Assembly (NCBI GenBank): GCA_946811695.1
Contig: OX328125.1
Coordinates: 49,569,998-49,633,997, forward strand
Source: Gonocerus acuteangulatus
Taxonomy: Eukaryota > Arthropoda > Insecta > Hemiptera > Coreidae
Length of the DNA stretch: 64,000 nucleotides
Direction of reading: 5' to 3'
Below the pieces are notes generated by a model. It saw only the letters and a list, made by a program, of their open reading frames with translations, made no database searches and was not told where the DNA came from. Below are positions 45,559 to 57,672 of the stretch, piece after piece. Positions within the stretch are counted from its first letter, which is position 1, and each line of letters begins with the position of its first letter. A program made the translations under genes and the position numbers.

Positions 45559-47526
45559 TACCTATTTTAGTTTCATATATTCTCTTTTAAATTTTTCCAA
45601 TATTTAATTATTTTATTTTTAACATAGTTAAGTACCGTTCTGTAGGCAGTGACATTCTTCCTGATTTTCTTCAGAAGTTGGAACTCTATAACAGAGAAAC
45701 TCAAAAATGTGCTTTACATATTTGTTTTAATTGTTTTGTTCTATGTTCTTATTTATTTATTTTTATTAATGCATGTTTTATTGCATAATTTAATTTATTT
45801 TTATTTTTTTTATTTCTTAAATATTTGGACTACTTATTTTTTTTTCAAATAATAACTCATATTTCCGTTTTATTTTTATTTACTTATCTTTTTTTTTCCT
45901 TCTCAATATACCACTCTATAAAATAATGTTATTTGTTGTTTATTTATTATATTTGTTGTTTACTTGTATGTCATTATTAATGATAAATTATAATAGGTTG
46001 AACTTATCTTTTGAACCTATAGAACAATTTTTATCACCTAAAAAAACCTAAAATGGATTTTTAAATAAAAACCTAAAAAAGACCTATTTTTTGAAACTAT
46101 TCAAAACATTTTTATCAACTGGAAAAACCTAAAATGGATTTTTAAATAAAAACCTAAAAAGACCTATTATGCCTGTTCAAAAACGTAATTGGGTGTTTAT
46201 TTTAACCTAAAATTCCATGATGATTCCATCCAATGATGACCATATCAACATTTATGCCTGAACGTATATTGCAGAACTTATACTACCATTTCGAATGATC
46301 GATCGGCTATCACATTTAAAGATTGGATTTACATATGACAGATTCCAATATTTGACGTTAAAGCTCATTTTTGACGTTTTGAATAATCCAGAAGACTGGA
46401 TAGTTGCTTGGTTAAAGATGGGAGCGTGGATTTGCTTACCATGTTTTTAAAACATGATGAAGCATACACGGCCGGACCTAAAGAACCAACGATAACATTC
46501 AGGTCGAGATTCTTGATGTCTATTTAGATAAATCAGCAAGATAGAAATTAGAATTATAATGCCAGATGATTTTATTAATATAATTAGTTTATATTTCACT
46601 TGCAACCCGATTATGAAGAGACGGTTATAAAAACGCTTATCAAAATTGCTCAATGATGCTGTATAAATATCCATGCTCTCTGCATATTCTTATATTCTGT
46701 TAGGCGATAGCTATTACTTTGATATAATATTCAAGTTCAACTGCGAGATCATCTCTACCAAGAAGTAATTCGCAATTACAGTTTCTACATTTTCGGCGAC
46801 TTTATAAATTGAAACTATAATAATATTATTAATACAACTAAAAATAAATGTAATGCTCAAAAGTGAAAAATAAAACTTAATTATCAAAATATAATTAATT
46901 CCATTTTTAAAATAGGTATATACAAAAATAATATAAAATAGGGGTTATGCCTATCCTAATATTATTAAATTTCTTTTACCAGTTCATAGATTCTAAAGCT
47001 AACGATTCCAAGAGGGTGAATCGCGTAGAAGGAAGCCCTAAAACCAATTTAAATAAATAGAAATAACATCTCGTAAAACTATCAACTCGTTTTATTGATA
47101 GAGCATTTTAATGAAGATTATATGATTGGGAAATTATTCCTTACCCTTGGCAAAGAAAAATTTGGATTAAAAAAGAAAGGTATTTTAAGAAAATGTTCAC
47201 TTCTCTTAGATACGTGAAGGAAATACATCCACTATTGTTTTAACTTTTAATTCTTTCCTTGTAATATTTACTTTGTTATGTTGGATGCCAGTGGTCATCA
47301 GAAGTGTGAGAGGTGAATGAGATTTACCATAATTAAAATTAAGTTACTTGACATTATGTTAGTAGCAAACCCTTTATAAAGGGGTCCAGCCTATAAGAGA
47401 TAAAAACAAATGAAATTACCAAAGACAAATCTTCGTTGATGAGTGGTTCTATTTTCAACAGAAGACAGTGATTTGCAAATATCAATGATTACAAGTCAAT
47501 GACTGGCATTAAATATAAAGATTCAA

Positions 47527-47588
<62 letters not shown>

Positions 47589-49796
47589 AAAAGAAATTAT
47601 CTACCAGGTGGTATCAATGAAGATTTGAAATGTTTCAATAAACATATCATAGTTATAGGATTAAAAGCTACTATCTTTAGAATTCGCTAGTACATGCCAT
47701 GAAAGGGACGCTGGAAGAAGTTCCCTTTGCCTTTCCGTTTTCCGTAACAGTTAATCCGTGGCGCTCTAAGAGAATGCGGATAGAAGCAGTGACCTTCTCC
47801 AAGCCCGGCACCTCTACGATAGGTGATAAGCATCAGATTGGGTATCGGCCTTACGCGTCTATTGCACAACTATCGGATAGAAAAGGGCTAACCTCACCAT
47901 ATCTTCTGCTGATAGTGAGTATCGGGTCGAACTATTAAATGTCCGACTCGCAAGAACTGCACCATCGGCGTCCTGTCAAATAACGCCTATATCTAGGCTG
48001 ATTTGGATAGCTCACAACAGAAATTCTATGCATATTGCGCCTTCTATGGAACAAAAAGCAACGCATACACAAGCACCTTTATCTCCGACTCAGGTGGAAT
48101 TAGCAGGATTTGGTGGGGAATTTATTAGATTTTCGAACCATCATCTTTTTCTTAGCACTATTTCACAACCATTTTCCAAGTAGTTCAGAAACTATACGCA
48201 AGTACAAAACTGCTAATGTCTGTTGATAACATATTATTTGATCTTGATGATCTGAAAGGCGTGAAAAAATATTCAACTCAATCCCTTCATTTGGAGTTTC
48301 AGAAACAACATTTTTATTTATGGTTTTATTTTTCATGGAATATAGAATAAAAAAACTTGTCTAAATGTATGTGGAAGAGTATGTGTTAGGTATTGGGTAT
48401 ATAAAAATATCACTTACCACTCGTGGAAATATAATGTTTTTCAGGTACAATGATTAAGGCCATCAAATGAGTTCGTACAGTCCTGTGTTCCTAAAGTAAG
48501 TCAGTATAATGTTTATATACTGCCTATATTACTTCATAAGAGTTCTTGCATATCATACGGGAAGATAATACTGTTTCTTCTCAGTCAGTCTGTCAGTAAA
48601 TGTTTGTATGTTCACAGTCTCATATTGGTCTCTTACTTTTTGTCACTGAATATTCCCGTGTTAGTCGAGTCTGTCTAATTCGAAATAAACTTTACTTTTC
48701 TCGCAAGCTTCGCTAATAATTTAATTTTTGTAATTCTTAAATATTATTAAGTTTCTTGAAGTAAATAGCAGGAGTTGCTCTTCAAAACTGTTTAAAACAT
48801 TAAGTTATATTTGCGACGTTTCCAACCTGTTTAGGTTCATCTTCATGCATCTCAAATTAAGTCATGTTAAGTTCTACTGTAATTTTGATAATTTCATATG
48901 TCATATAAATTTTGAGAGTAAAACGTCAAATACAGGTAAGAATCTCATAATTTGTTGAGTGCACAAATCAGATTCACACAGATTCAGTGTGACCTCACTC
49001 TCATCTTCCACTTAAATTAAAAGGTTAATTTTTTTTTATTGCCCTCAACAAGGATCTCTGTTTCAGACTCTGGAAAAAATCGAAGAAATCACAAAGAAAG
49101 CCATTGTTGCTTTTTAAACCAAGAAATAAATTACTCGTACAGTTAAATAATGTACTAATGCCGATTGAACACAAACGTGTTTATATATTAAAGGAGCGTC
49201 ACACGATTCGCTTAAACTGTCCAACAAGAAACGGGAGAGACGGTAGATGGAGGGCGTGCAAGGCGTGATCTTGGGATCTTGTTACGGAGAGAGAGAATAA
49301 ACCCGACAAGCACATAAACACAATTCTAATATGGCTAACTCCCTTTTCTCTACTACCTTTCCTAGAAGGAATTCGTGATCACAAATCCCCTAGTAATTGT
49401 TTGTAAATTGCTTGTCAAATACCCCTAGGTTTCGAACAAGGGCAAACAACGAGCCCATTCCTTCCAAAAGTCTCCTCCCAACAAAATATAGAAAAATGTT
49501 ATTTGAATGTCTGCTTCTTAAGATCTCAGACGGTTTACAACATTTTAAAATAGTGAACAATTTTATAATCTTCCTTTAAATTTTAAGCACTTCCTGAAAG
49601 AAACTTACCTGTTTCTGCGGGTCGGATATTTATTTATTTTTTCGAAAGAAAAACCACAACACCGTTTGAGTTATAAGCAGAGATTGCGCCTAAAACATCA
49701 GAACCATCAGGCCTCCATGAAACTTTAAGACGTTTGTACATATTAAAGCCTTTAAGTATCAAAATATTCGCGTTTTAATGCAAACGATAAACGCCA

Positions 49797-49853
<57 letters not shown>

Positions 49854-50441
49854 AACGATTGATTCAATTTACTGTTATGATATAGAAGAAGGAATACGAA
49901 ATTGTGCACTAAATTTGTCAAGAAGCAAGCTTTTATGCTTCCACATCATCCATGCCGAAAAAAACCATATACTTAAGCACAGATAAATTATACTTAAGTG
50001 GCCTTTACTCCTTTCGGGAACATAATAGAGCCCATAAAAAGAGCCATTTCAGAAAGGATCTTAACCTTTTACAAGCCAAGGTTTAATATATGATGCATAT
50101 AAAAATAAGTATCCTATAAATTTTATAAAATATATTTTCGTCCAGTTTCTAAAAATGAAATAGAATATTTTGAAAGCCCCTTTAAGTCAGATACATTTTT
50201 TCTTCTTGGCATATGACTAAGTTACTACCCTTTTCTAGCCAGAGAGGGTTTAATATCATCCACTAAAAGTAGCTCAAGCAGGACCTGCATAACCAGGCTC
50301 ATTCTATAAAAGCCGAGAAGTCTACCGAGCATTTCTGAATTATTTGTTTAAATACAAAAAAAAAAAAAAACATGGTTTTGACCTTCAATATTTGTAATGA
50401 AGAGCCGAAACAATGATTATTTTATTAATCGATTTTCGCCA
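45559..50441. other. No recognisable gene; same content as 32467-37349 (B)
   Basis: Contains the duplicates of the 82-bp tandem pair (about 46032-46177), the TG run (47530-47586), the decayed hammerhead-like motif (48813-48848) and the 52-nt poly(A) (49799-49850). Confidence 0.45.
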
Positions 50442-50597
50442 ACGGCCATGTTGAATGTACCGATACCCGTTGATAATTGAAGTTAAGCAATGTCGGGCGT
50501 GGCCAATACCTGAATTGGTGACCGACCACGTGATGTCGGCATTATAAAAGGGGAGGTTTCTTGGCGGAAAACGCCCCAAAAAACACTGGTGTCCAGC
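50442..50597 (+). mobile_element. 5S-rRNA-derived SINE (B)
   Basis: Duplicate of 37350-37505, followed by the same TA microsatellite at 50610. Confidence 0.78.
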
Positions 50598-50611
50598 TAA
50601 CAGACTCATAT

Positions 50612-50671
<60 letters not shown>

Positions 50672-52185
50672 GGTGGAACGGCTTCTCTCTTCAGCAGTGC
50701 TTCTCCTCTTCTACTTCTGGAAGCACCGCTGCATATAGAAACCGTTCCATAATAAAAAGAAAAAGATTCGCAAGTAAGAAAAACGCCATCATGACATATA
50801 TACATCTCAACAGGGGTAATTTTCGGTATCTAATACGTAGGTTTGATGCCAATTTGAAAAACGTTTTCAAGAATTCTTTCACGAGTGCAACCGCTATAGC
50901 TACATTTCTTCATAAAGTAATAATAACAGCCACCCCACTAGAAAAGAAACCATAGCTTTTCCGGGGAACCGAACATTTGAACGAGTGACTCCGGGGCATT
51001 TTTTCGGCAACAAAATTAACGCCCGTCAGGACATCAGGAAGTGCCAATTTGTTCCAAATTGCGTACATTGCTGCATTAACATGAGAAAAAATTACATAAT
51101 TGCCAGGAGTATAAAGGGTGTAGAAATGAGGGGGTGAGAATGTGTTAATTTACATTTCTCAGTCCCAGACGAGGTATGCAAAGTAAACCGTAAGGTGATG
51201 ATTTTGCTACCTTTATCAATAATCCCAATATAATGTGACACTCAAATTGAAACACACAAGTTAATATTATTTTATTTTTGCGATGCTCCTCATTATTGAT
51301 GAAGTGCACTCTTGAAGTTAATTTCAACTTAAAAGTTATAAAATACAACGATAGAATTAATAACGTTTCTACACTGAACGTGAAACACTATCAGCTCTGT
51401 CGTTGACCCTTAACACTATAAATAATAAATAAATGTATGATTTATTTATGTTCATCGGAAGAATAATTCTAAAAGTAATTATGACAGGCTTCTGGATCGG
51501 ACGAAACAGATTTATGAACTGAGTTCATTTATTCTGTGATTAGAGAACTGAGTAGAATTACACCATGCAACACGAACATAACAATTAAACACTTAACGAA
51601 AATTCGCCTATTTAAATAAATATAATTAATGTTTAAGTAGTCAAATATTTATATACATAACTCTGTATAGTAAATATTTGAACACTGATAATTAGTAATT
51701 TATGGCTTGAATTCCTGATTAGTAAAGAGTGATTAATTAATTAGAATATTATTTGAAGAACATCGCCTCGTTGTGGCATCTCAATAAATAAATAAATATG
51801 ACGAACATAATCACTACGCTCCTCATGAAAGCATTTTAAATGCTTATGTAGTCCTGGAGATATGTATTAAATAGAGAACAAATAAAGCAAAAAAATTAAA
51901 AGTTTACGGCCCAGGTGTATAAATAATGTTGTGGAGCTGTTTAAATTATAACAATGATTATTAGAATGCTGAGTAAGTAACTGGTATTAGAGTACTATCA
52001 TCAGCAGAAAATTTATCCTGTCGACAGAGAAATAAATGGAACACCACGCAAAGCTACGTATGCTCCGTTCTCCATTATTATGACGATTTTTTTCGGATAT
52101 ATTTATAATAATTATTAAAGTATTTGATGTGCAGATCTCCTTTATTGTTCTAACTTTGGAAATTCAACGATTCATATCCCTTTGA
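50672..52185. other. No recognisable gene (B)
   Basis: Duplicate of 37580-39093. AT-rich, short unassigned ORFs only. Confidence 0.4.
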
Positions 52186-52192
52186 TAAGCAA

Positions 52193-52786
52193 TCAGGGAA
52201 TAGTCGGGATTCGGCTAGGAAAAAATCAATACAATTTTTGTAAAAAATTGTAAAAAACGTCAGGACGCTTCGGCTGAATATAGATTCATTGGTATGTAGT
52301 ATCTTATTTCACTGTTAAAAATTAATTGATATTATTATTAGCACCTATTTACTTGTATACACCTTAATAAAAATTCATTTTATGTTTTTATTGATTTTCT
52401 AGAACTAATTTCTAGATATACGCTAATGTTCACTTTACCTGTTTATTAATAACATAATGTCAGACTGCGACATTAACGGACCTTGATTCTGCTATCCATA
52501 TGAGTTTATCGTTACAGTCACGGAACTCATAATTAATAAAATAAATAAATTGATTATTATAATAAGTTGATTTGTATTTATAGAAATGTCATTTATCTTA
52601 CTCATAAACCTTTTTTCTGTGTATTAATTTCTGTTTTTTCTTTGTTTCTTGTCATTTTATATTATGTCATTCATAGCTGACGAAGGCTACCAAAGGGTAG
52701 TCGAAACGTCCTGAATATAGATTTTTTATAAAAATCGTATTGATGTTTTCCTAGCCGAATCCCAACTATTCCCTGATTGCTTATCA
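52193..52786. mobile_element. Inverted-arm element with hammerhead-like motifs
   Basis: The left arm from 52193 (GATAAGCAATCAGGGAATAG, TCGGGATTCGGCTAGGAAAA) is the inverted complement of the right arm ending at 52786, with about 6 differences over 65 bp. Similarity extends inward to a 'gacgtttcg'-type motif in both arms (left near 52258-52275 decayed, right intact at 52674-52713). The middle ~400 bp has no coding capacity. The architecture parallels the fold-back element at 27360. A copy of its left arm is cut at 39133 in duplicate A. Confidence 0.7.
52674..52713 (+). ncRNA. Hammerhead-ribozyme-like motif, second type
   Basis: TAG, CTGACGA, A, hairpin GCTACC-AAAG-GGTAGT, C, GAAAC, GTC, CTG. 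The cores CTGANGA (position 7 is free in hammerheads) and GAAA are intact, helix II is 6 bp with one G-U, and helix I is short (TAG/CTG). Helix III is the minimal ACGT. The sequence of helix II differs completely from the CR motif while the cores are kept, which argues for selection on structure. Confidence 0.6.
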
Positions 52787-52974
52787 CCTCGACGGCTAAC
52801 TATCTAATCTTAATCTTCATCATACCCCTTTGGTCACAAATTATCAGACGATCATATTTATAAATGGGCTTATGTGTAAATCACTCTAAATAAGTTTAGA
52901 GTAATTAACGTTTTTGTGAAACAGCTAATCATAAACATTGGGTTATTGTATTTTGAATTAAATAAAAACCCATT

Positions 52975-53102
52975 TTTAGCCCCCCCTTCATAGGGAGGAA
53001 CCCCGCTTATAAGGTTGATCTCATGACGCAATCCGGAAGTGCCGACTAGAAAATTTTGCGTTTCAGAACCCCTAGAGACCGAAAATGATAGTGGTTAAAA
53101 TT

Positions 53103-53188
<86 letters not shown>
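52975..53188 (-). repeat. CR right-end block followed by TA microsatellite
   Basis: 'ccttcatagggaggaacccc', 'gcttataaggttgatctcat', 'gacgcaatccggaagtgccg' and 'actagaaaattttgcgtttc' are the CR right end in minus orientation. About 85 bp of TA follows from 53103. The remaining CR blocks are absent. Confidence 0.7.
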
Positions 53189-53189
<1 letters not shown>

Positions 53190-53191
<2 letters not shown>

Positions 53192-53750
53192 CAACCTGAA
53201 AATTTGCATGAAAGATAGGGACAACATTATAAGGGAATTTGGAAAAGCCCTTATCGATCCCATGAGAGCAAAGAATTTTTTCGAGGTCAAAGTTCGCTAA
53301 AAAAGGTTTTTAGGAATTTTCAACGAAATGTTTTGTTTTATGGTAAAAATAGTTCAGACAAAAATTGTAGATTGTGCAATTATGTACAAAACTTGTCTTC
53401 ACACTTTTTTTCATTAGATTAACCATTTCTGAGCAAAGGCGATTCCAGAATTTTTTCAACATAATATGCCAGACTCGGCTAGAAGTTTGACGAGGAAACA
53501 ATGGTTTGGCTACCTGGTCCTCTTTCTAAGGTCCTGACAATAAGTACCGTTACAGCCCCAGCCATAAGCCTCGCAAAATGACCTGCTTGGCATTTGATAA
53601 TATTAAACTCCAGAAGTAGTTCCTATTTTTGTGTCTCTGTTTACTTCAGTTATTAATTTTTATTTATGTTGTACGCCTTATTTTTTAATTGGGTGCTGTT
53701 ATTTTGATTGCATTTTTTTTTCAATAAAACAAAGCTAGTAAATGAGAAGG
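53190..53750. other. No recognisable gene
   Basis: AT-rich sequence with short ORFs on the minus strand and no recognisable family. Confidence 0.4.
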
Positions 53751-53756
53751 ATGTTC

Positions 53757-54014
53757 ACGCTTGTATAGAAAATAATTTTGGAGGGGACTGGGAGAATTTC
53801 GGGGGGGCCTGAAAGGATTTTGGCGGGTATGGGATAGTAAAAATCTAGAACATGGAATAGTTAGACAATTAAAACGCTATTACGCCCAAAAGAAATCATT
53901 TTTTTCTTAACTAAGTGATCTTATTATTATTTTTAAGGTTTTTACGATACATTTTTACCGATTGCGGGGGGCGGGAGCAGCCCTTTCAGCCCCCCCCTTA
54001 TATACGCCTATGCA
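53757..54014. mobile_element. Second copy of the CATGGGCGTATAT-type element
   Basis: G-rich left part ('gggactgggagaatttcggg'), shared core 'aattaaaacgctattacgccca', C-rich right part and the end 'cttatatacgcctatgcacg'. It matches 13393-13687 in order and orientation; the left terminus is decayed. Confidence 0.6.
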
Positions 54015-54172
54015 CGTTTTTGTTTTATTTTATTGATGTATAGAGCTTTACTTTAGAATGAGAGCTAGATTGTGTAATTTCCGCTTCTGTGTAAGTTACT
54101 ACTGCCGGTTTTCCTGACGCCTTAATATCACAAATATTCAAGATGTTCGAGAGGATGTTGACAATTTTCACG

Positions 54173-54238
<66 letters not shown>

Positions 54239-54322
54239 AAGTTTATTTCTATTCTAAGATTTTCAAATGACATTAGGGTTAAGAACGGAACCGCGCTAAG
54301 ATGATGCAGTTCCTGCGAGTCG

Positions 54323-54385
<63 letters not shown>
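54173..54385. repeat. Two TA microsatellites around a CR terminus
   Basis: TA-rich runs at 54173-54234 and 54328-54385 flank the CR left-terminus block (54238-54327, minus; CGAGTCGGACTTT at its end). It appears to be a CR remnant joined directly to the microsatellite of the next CR copy. Confidence 0.7.
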
Positions 54386-54388
<3 letters not shown>

Positions 54389-55205
54389 CTGTTCGCTCAT
54401 TTCTGGCTTCCCTAATGGTCCGATTGTGATGAAATATAGTACAAAAATCCGTCGTCCAATTAGAAAGGTCGAGTTCGTTAACCAGCATAATCCGCCCACT
54501 GGAAGATGGCGTTTAGGGCGAAATTCGCGCAAAAAAATCGTAACGCTTACGTTTTTGAGTTCATAAGCTTGTAAGTACTCGTTTTATAGGCTTCTTGGGC
54601 TAGGAAAACGAATGCAACCATTTTCAAGGCGATAGCTTTAACCGTTTTCAAGAAAATTGGAAAAATAGTTTTTGAATACCGTTTTTGGTTTGGGTACTTA
54701 GAACCATGGGATTCAGTTGAAACATTTCATGTTCTACTTTCATTAAAACTAATATGTTGAAATTTGTGTTACGTTTGGAGTTGAGGAAGGGTTAGAATAA
54801 AATATTTTATAAACAGACATAAAAAGTTTTGGCAACTTTGTATACTTTCCTTAATATCTCGAAAAAGGTTGAGAATCTTGGTAAACGTAAGATTACCATT
54901 AGAAAGCTTACTAAATGCTCTACAAAAATGGTTCTAATAAACGTTTTGATTAGGCGATGTCAATCGGAGAAATAAGTGCTTAAAACTTTAAAGTAATTGA
55001 TTTCGCTTATTCGAACTGTTCTTTTTGTCTTTGATTTTGGTACTTAGAATTATGGGATTCAGTTGAAACATTTTTTGCATGTTCGAATTTCATCAACACT
55101 AATATGTTGAAATTTTGGTTACGTTTGGAGTAAAGAAAGGGTTAGAATAAAATATTTTATTAGCAGACAAGAAAAGTTTTGGTAACTTTGTATTCTTTCG
55201 TTAGT

Positions 55206-55423
55206 TTTTTTATTTTTTTATTTTTTTTTTTTTTATTTTTTTTTTTATTTTTTTTTACGGCGCATCTACATCTAGGTCATTAGCACCGACAATTAGGGTG
55301 CAGCCAGGAATTTTACCAGCGAGCCGTGGGATGATAAAATTCCTGCCGGAGGTTGGGGATCGAACCCACCATCTCCCGCTTATGAATCCAAGGCGCTAGC
55401 CATTAGACCACGGGAGACCCCGA
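55206..55423 (-). mobile_element. tRNA-derived SINE, family 1, with 11-bp target duplication
   Basis: Minus-strand reading gives the same head and body as the SINE at 12147 (GTGGTCTAATGGCTAGCGCC; GGGTTCGATCCCC; 'aggaattttatcatcccacgg'; 'ggcgctaatgacc'-like; 'gatgcgccgt') and an A-rich tail, seen as the T run at 55205-55256. CTTTCGTTAGT flanks it at 55195-55205 and 55424-55434. Confidence 0.92.
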
Positions 55424-55882
55424 CTTTCGTTAGTATCTCGAAAACCGTTGACAATCTTGTGAAGCGGAAGATTACCATTCGAAAGCTTACTAAATGCTCT
55501 ACAAAAAAGGTTCTGAAGAAAGTTTTAACTAGGCGATGTCAATCGGAGAAATAAGTGCTTAAAACTTTAAAGTAATTGATTTCGTTTATTCGAACGGTTC
55601 TTTTTGTGTTTTATTCCTTGTTATTTTTTAATTGCTTATAGTTGAATAATGTATTTGACAATAAAACAGGTTAAGTAAAATAACAAAAACAATTTATTGT
55701 TAGAAATATAGAGTTCCAAGATTCCAAGACCTTGTAACTAGCGGGACCGTTTCTAGTGTTGGCCGACCCTTCCAGGTAAGATCGTAAATCGCCAAGACTG
55801 GTGGAACCAAAATAATAACTGCCGGGGTTCGGTCACTGCTACTTAATAAAACTACATTTTATCGTAAAAATGGTTTTATTGT

Positions 55883-55921
55883 GCCGACTTTTCGGCTTGA
55901 ACTTCAAGCCTTCATCAGGGC
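55883..55921 (-). ncRNA. Hammerhead-like motif in CR copy 11, helix II perfect
   Basis: Same as 40538-40576 except that helix II reads GGCTTGA-AGT-TCAAGCC, a perfect 7-bp stem, while the helix III side reads GAAAAGTC instead of GAAACGTC. The perfect stem here suggests the ancestral motif had both the perfect stem and GAAACGTC. Confidence 0.55.
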
Positions 55922-55985
55922 TGTAAATACAAGTAGGACATATTTAACACAAATATATACACATATCTATCTAAATATACCTAAC

Positions 55986-56024
<39 letters not shown>

Positions 56025-57672
56025 ATATATATAATATATATATATACATATATATTATATATATATTATATATACATATATATAATATATATATACAGGG
56101 TGTCCCGTAAATGTCTAGTCATATTGTGAAAGGTGATAGAGGACCTTTAGAGGAACGAAAAATGTTCTATGACGATTTTCCGAACTCTCGCCCATACGGG
56201 AGAAAACGTCATTTTATTGTTTTATCGAGACAAACGTGGTTTTTAGAAGAATAGTCGTTGTAGCTCCGTCCCAGGTGGTTCTACTAGAAAGGAAGTGAAA
56301 CCAATCGAAAGCTGAGTAAATTTACTATAAGACTAGTTGATAGTAAACGTAAAAATGAATGAATGTACGTATGTCTATCTTACCAAAAGAAAGCTATTCT
56401 AAATTTTCTGACATTTTATTGATATTTCTTACACGCGATACTCCTTAATGGGCAGTATCTGAGTTTTCCGGGTTCCAGAAAAACTTTCCCATTTAACCAG
56501 CTTTCCATTCATGTATCACAATCCTGTGTTATAGAAGTATGTGAACCATTTAGGAACCAAAGTTTAAAAAAAACATGGATCTGTGAAAAGAAAATTAAAT
56601 GTTTTTCTTCAGTTTATTCAAAAAGCTTAAAAGGAATATTTATTTTTATAACTATTTACTTAAATATTAATTAAATATTTACTTGAAACAATAAAAAAAA
56701 TTATTTCCACGAAAATAAAAAAAAATCCTAAAACAGTAAAGAAATAAAATACACATTTATTTTGAATTTGTTAATTACAGTAACTAATACTGGGTCCAGG
56801 AGGTGGCCATTAATGAACCCCAATCACACATTAACCTAAAAAATTATTCTTTTTACCTAGATCACGCATTTGAACACATTTTTACAGGACTATCTACATC
56901 AAGAATCCCAGGACGGTTCACAAGTGTGGCCATCAGTATCAAACGTAGCCATCAGTATAAATTCAAGGTAAAGCATTTGTTTTATAATTATAAATACCTG
57001 TAAAAATTTGTTTAAATGCGTGATCTAGGTAAAAATAATAATTTTTGAGGTTAATGTATGGTTTGGGTTCATTAATGGCCACCTCCAGGACCCAGTATTA
57101 GTTACTGTAATTAACAAATTCAAAATAAATGTGTATTTTATTTATTTACTGTTTTAGGACTTTTTTTTTATTTTCGTGGAAGTAACCTTTTTTATTGTTT
57201 TATGTAAGTATTTACTTAATATAAAAGTAAATATTTATAAAAACAAATATTTCTTTTAAGCTTTATCAATAAACTGAAGAAAAAAATTTAATTTTCTTTT
57301 CACAGATCCATGTTTTTTTTTTTAAACTTTTGTTCCTAAATTGTTCACATACTTCAATAACACAGGGTTGTGATACATGAATGGAAAGCTGGTTAAATAA
57401 GGAAGTTTTTCTGGAACCCGGAAATCTCAGATCCTGCCCATTGAGGAGTAACGCTGGTAAGAAATATTAAGAAAATGTCAGGAAATTTAGAATAGCTTTC
57501 TTTTGGTAAGATATACATACTTACATTCATTCATTTTTACGTTTACTGTCATCTAGTCTTGTAGTGAATTTACTCAGCTTTCGATTGGTTTCACTTCCTT
57601 TCTAGTAGAACTATCTGGGCAGGAGCTACACCTATTATTCTTCTAAAAAACCACGTTTGTCTCGAAATAAAA

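Larger units (their letters stand above)
40928..52225 (+). repeat. 11,298-bp duplicated segment, copy B
   Basis: A copy of 27836-39133 (offset 13,092). It starts in the middle of a 114-bp unit directly after the CR terminus 'cggacttt'. It ends where B continues with its own sequence into the element at 52193-52786 while A switches to a short TA run. Copy A keeps the natural left context of the array; copy B keeps the natural right context. The ancestral locus was therefore single. Confidence 0.97.
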
